NCBI GenBank assembly: GCA_024734495.1
Contig: JALMQS010000828.1
Coordinates: 372,001 to 436,000, forward strand
DNA length: 64,000 bases
DNA from: Forficula auricularia
Taxonomy: Eukaryota; Arthropoda; Insecta; Dermaptera; Forficulidae
Direction: 5' to 3'
Shown here: positions 60,941 to 64,000 of the stretch, piece by piece
Layout: each line of letters begins with the position of its first letter
How positions within the stretch are numbered: position 1 is the first letter of the stretch
The notes under the pieces: generated by a model
What the model was told of the DNA's origin: nothing
Seen by the model: the letters and a program-made list of their open reading frames with translations, nothing else
The model's database searches: none
Program-made: the position numbers and the translations under genes

Positions 60941-62272
60941 ATATTCTAAAATTATTAAATTTATATTTTTATAGAAAAATGAATTTTTTAAGTAAACTTT
61001 TAATTATTTTTTTGGGATTGTTAAATATATATTTATATTGTGTTATTTTTAAATATTATATTTAACTAGCTGCAAGGCCCGCCTTCGGCGGCCTTCACGC
61101 TAGCCAGGGGCACGCCCCCTGGACCCCAACCCACGAACCCCCCCCCCCCCTCCTTCAACCGCGAATCCCCTCCCCCTCCAACCCCCCTAAACCCATCCAG
61201 CACCCCCACCCCCGCACCCGAGCCAAACCCCCGGCCCCATACCACCACCCCACCCCACCCCGTGCCCTCCAACCCTGCGCACCCTCACCTCCATCTAGCC
61301 CCTGGACCCCCCACCACCACTTCTTCACGCCCCCCTGCACCCCACCTATTTTCGCCTCACTCCCTCACCCCACCCCCATTCCAACCCGCGCACCCCATAC
61401 CCTAACCCATGCCTATTCCATTCTACCTCCGCACCCACCCTCCGCATCCAGTTTTTGCATTTCTAGCCTTCTAGTGACCCACAGATTATGTATACAAAAT
61501 TTGGTTGAGTTTGGTCCAAGAGAAAGAATTTTCATTTTTTGACCCTCCCCCCATTTCAGGTTGTTAGTTTTTCCATTTCTATCTCTCTAGAGGCCCAGAG
61601 ATTATGTATACAAAATTTGGTTGAGTTTGCTCTGAGGGCAAGAATTTACATTTTTTCACCCTCACCCAAACAAAAGTTGTCATAAATCACACCCCCTACA
61701 ACTTTGTTAATCATAAAATTTGCCGTAGGGTTAATAGTTTAGGAGTTATTTGATAATTTTCATTCGTGCGCCCCCCCAAACCCCCTTCTGGGGTTAAAAT
61801 ATCAAAACGTTATATAGCTCAAAACGTAAATTAGAAGACATCTGATGTAAATATGAAATTTCATAATAATCCCTTCAGCCGTTTTTACGTGAATCTTGAG
61901 CAAATTTTCGCGGAACCCACGGAAACATACATACATACAGACATACAGACAGACAGGAATTTTGTTGAGGGTGTTTTCGTTCATAACTTTGCTTGAAACG
62001 TGTGCAACCAAAATTTGGCGTGATTTGGAGCAATGTACAGACAAAACCTTAATTTTATATATATAGATGTTTAGTTTGTTGGCCGTAGATTAAATCGAAA
62101 AATAGAAATACTTAGTCCAAAATCCTGAATAAAAAAAAATTAAACATTAAATATAATAATATAATATTTAAAAATAACTTAACATAAATATATATTTAAC
62201 AATCCCAAAAAATAATTAAAAGTTTACTTAAAAAATTTTTTTTTTATAAAAATATAAATTTTAATAATTGTT
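60941..62272. mobile_element. inverted-repeat element split by a GC-rich insertion
   Basis: 60941-61066 and 62139-62272 are inverted copies (for example AAGTAAACTTTTAATTATTT with AAATAATTAAAAGTTTACTT, and GGGATTGTTAAATATATATT with its inverse). The space between holds the C-rich, RTE-like segment 61069-62066, apparently inserted near the axis. Confidence 0.65.
61069..62066 (+). mobile_element. RTE-like non-LTR fragment with C-rich body
   Basis: Begins AGCTGCAAGGCCCGCCTTCG, runs through a C-rich stretch (61130-61470), then two tandem ~115-bp units each holding GATTATGTATACAAAATTTGG and TTGAGTTTG (61459-61565, 61575-61670). The 3' part has ACATACATACAGACATACAG and ends ATATATATAGATG. Such simple-repeat endings are typical of RTE-clade retroposons. 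No reverse transcriptase; Pro/Gly-rich frames across the C-run are artefacts. Confidence 0.5.
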
Positions 62273-62910
62273 AAAAGGTTATATAAAGTTTTTAGGAAAA
62301 GTACATTTTAAAGTACTTTACTTTAGAGCAGTGTTCTTCAACCTTTGTCATCCAAAAAAAAAAATTATTGAGATTTTAATGCGAAGTCATAATATAGGCA
62401 TAAATAAACAATTTATATTTAAGTTTATTTTTAAATACTACTTACTGTCTAGCGAACCGAGTTTTGGAAATTGTTTCAGTTTTTTTCTTAATTAATAAAT
62501 GTGCGGGGCGATTCCTTCATTAGAATCTGATCGAGGAAAATGACTAAAAAGGGTGTGGATAGAATTATCTAACTTCTTCCTTAATAGCGAAGGAATTGCA
62601 ATTCAAGACCTGTTCAGACTATTAAAGGTTCAATTTTAATTTCTATTATTCTAGGAATGGCCTTTTGCTCTTGGATCAAAATTATACTCGTTATAGAGAG
62701 AGCAAATATTTAATTGAACTTCAATAAAATTCAGACAATAATGTGAAAAAAATACTTGTTCTAACTGGCGAACGTACTGGGCCGTGAAAAAGTTTTACTT
62801 TTTTCTTCATTTGTATCATTCAATAGAAATACTAAATTCTTAGAAAGTTTGTTCTGTAGCAAAATTTTTATATTTCCAATGCAGAGAACTGTTTAGATTT
62901 TTTTCTAAGC

Positions 62911-63314
62911 CAGTGTTTAGTGTTTCTCAACCTGTGTGCCGCGAAAGATTGTCAAATGTGCCGCGAGTGTTTTTGACAAATAATTAAACTTCCATGTGTT
63001 TTAAAACTTTGAAATAGTATTTGAAATAATTCCATTTTTTTTGTATCATACAACGTTTACTTTTTGGAGTGGAGGTCCGGGGTTCGATCCTGGCTGGCAA
63101 ATAAAAATTTCTACCGGCTGAAAACTCGGCTCCCTCACTAACCCTACTAACACTCTACTTATGTGCTGTCTAAATGGGCTTTGTTCCCGGTGACATTAAA
63201 TAAATAAATAAAAAAAAAAAAAAAAGTTTACTTTTTTTTATATATTTAGATGTGCCGCAAATGATTCAAGATATTTTTAGTGTGCCGTCAACCAAAAAAG
63301 GTTGAGAAACACTG
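62911..63314. mobile_element. hAT-type MITE interrupted by a SINE
   Basis: Left end CAGTGTTTAGTGTTTCTCAACC, right end GGTTGAGAAACACTG; GTGTGCCGCGAA is mirrored by TTAGTGTGCCGTC near the right end. Same terminal type as the element at 4495-5152 but a different body. A SINE lies inside (63066-63225). Confidence 0.75.
63066..63225 (+). mobile_element. tRNA-related SINE nested in hAT MITE
   Basis: Flanked by GTTTACTTTTT (63055-63065 and 63226-63236). It contains GGGGTTCGATCCTGG, a Pol III B box, near the 5' end, and ends in AAATAAATAAATA plus an A run. The body differs from the SINE at 46318-46499, so this is a second SINE family. Confidence 0.75.
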
Positions 63315-63551
63315 GTCTAGAGATCATCTATTGTTCTTATCATAAACAGAAATTCTAGCTTCTAAAATTGATAAATTATGATATTGATTTGGTAGTTTAA
63401 ATCTTTATTCGTTTTATATTAAGATTTAAGTTCGATACAAATCGGCCCATTTCCTTCGTTTCCTATCCCTTCTCTTTTCTAACACTCCTATTTAGCCCAT
63501 TTAAATGCTGTATTATACAGCATCTCTCCTTCCCACTTTTTCCACCCACTA

Positions 63552-63770
63552 TTGTCTTAGTTTTTTAACAAGCGTTACGGAATGTCACAGCAATTAAGGC
63601 GCAAAGAGTCACGACCTCAAGGGGAAGGAAAGAAAGAGACAGAGGAGGATTGCAAATCACGACGTTTAGTCACGTCCCACGAGGGCATCACCTCCGACCC
63701 AGGGTTTCTTTTCAATCGGGAACAAATATCTATCGATATTAATCGATTGTATCAGTATAAAATATTTTAA
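63552..63770 (+). other. GC-richer patch with short ORF, unrecognised
   Basis: A 62-codon plus-strand frame (from 63582, MSQQLRRKESRPQGEGKKET) in a patch of raised GC. Highly charged, no domain, no convincing splice sites. It could be part of an upstream exon of something else, or chance. Confidence 0.15.
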
Positions 63771-63951
63771 TTAGAAATATTAAAATGATGGATGTACCCC
63801 AAGAGAAAAAAATTAAGCACACCCTCAAGAATCTACGATAAACCTTCTTCCTCTCGAATATTTCTATTATTTTATTTCTATTATAGGTGAAGAGTCTTGA
63901 CCTGTAGGGGGGCTTGTTTTTCACTTTCTTTTTAACGTTAACGTTGTTTTG

Positions 63952-64000
63952 AAGGAGGAGGTTCTCTATTCGACTGATTTTTTTTTTTTTTTTTTTTTTG
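63952..64000 (+). mobile_element. start of a GGAGGAGG-type repeat, cut by the window edge
   Basis: GAAGGAGGAGGTTCTCTATT followed by CGACTGA and a T run matches 38601-38632. The rest lies outside the window. Confidence 0.6.

Larger units (their letters stand above)
54949..64000. other. 5' intron of tensin, start lies outside the window
   Basis: From the acceptor at 54949 to the window edge I find no exon resembling the PTP-like or C2 domain. It is AT-rich with the repeats listed separately. Copies of a decayed family (TTCGTTCCGGTGCCAAA near 56868) also occur at 50323, 58326 and 62843. Confidence 0.5.

Noticed and set aside
61066..61340. Gly-rich minus-strand frames in the C-rich block
   Set aside because: Low-complexity C-run translated in two frames; no initiation context or domain, within a repeat.
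1..64000. CRISPR arrays, operons or bacterial genes
   Set aside because: Tandem repeats lack spacer structure, and genes are spliced with long introns.

Overview
This 64 kb window is eukaryotic, strongly AT-rich, full of introns and rich in transposon debris. Gene content and repeat types point to an arthropod, most likely an insect; a hemipteran is only a guess from the repeats. The only protein-coding gene I can support is a tensin (the Drosophila orthologue is blistery). It lies on the minus strand and occupies most of the window. Thirteen exons from 54948 down to the stop codon at 9656 share intact splice phases and encode 989 consecutive residues. They hold the spacer just after the C2 domain, a long low-complexity linker, the SH2 domain and the C-terminal PTB domain. 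The PTP-like and C2 exons at the N-terminus must lie beyond position 64000.

Layout: 1-9655 is downstream flank with decayed MITEs, including a clean hAT-type MITE with an 8-bp target-site duplication. 9656-21726 holds the tight C-terminal exon cluster. Inside it a ~2.6 kb block carrying a PTB exon occurs twice (9918-12534 and 13280-15775) on either side of a 100-N scaffold gap. Only the second copy keeps a usable splice donor, and both carry a ~1.1 kb foldback element. 21727-28905 has three more linker exons. 28906-52142 is one intron of about 23 kb packed with repeats. 52143-54948 has two linker exons. 54949-64000 is the start of another intron with nested repeats, tRNA-derived SINEs and an RTE-like 3' tail.

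The most interesting non-genic signal is a set of hammerhead-ribozyme-like motifs (CTGANGA, a stem II hairpin, then GAAA) scattered through the introns. Two of the host elements are compact, about 360 and 730 bp, with 11-12 bp target-site duplications, inverted terminal blocks and a shared ~45-bp head outside the inverted blocks. That is the architecture expected of non-autonomous Penelope-like retroelements. A third element, with a better-closed hammerhead, is nested inside the larger one. I see no rRNA, functional tRNA, CRISPR array or bacterial-type operon.
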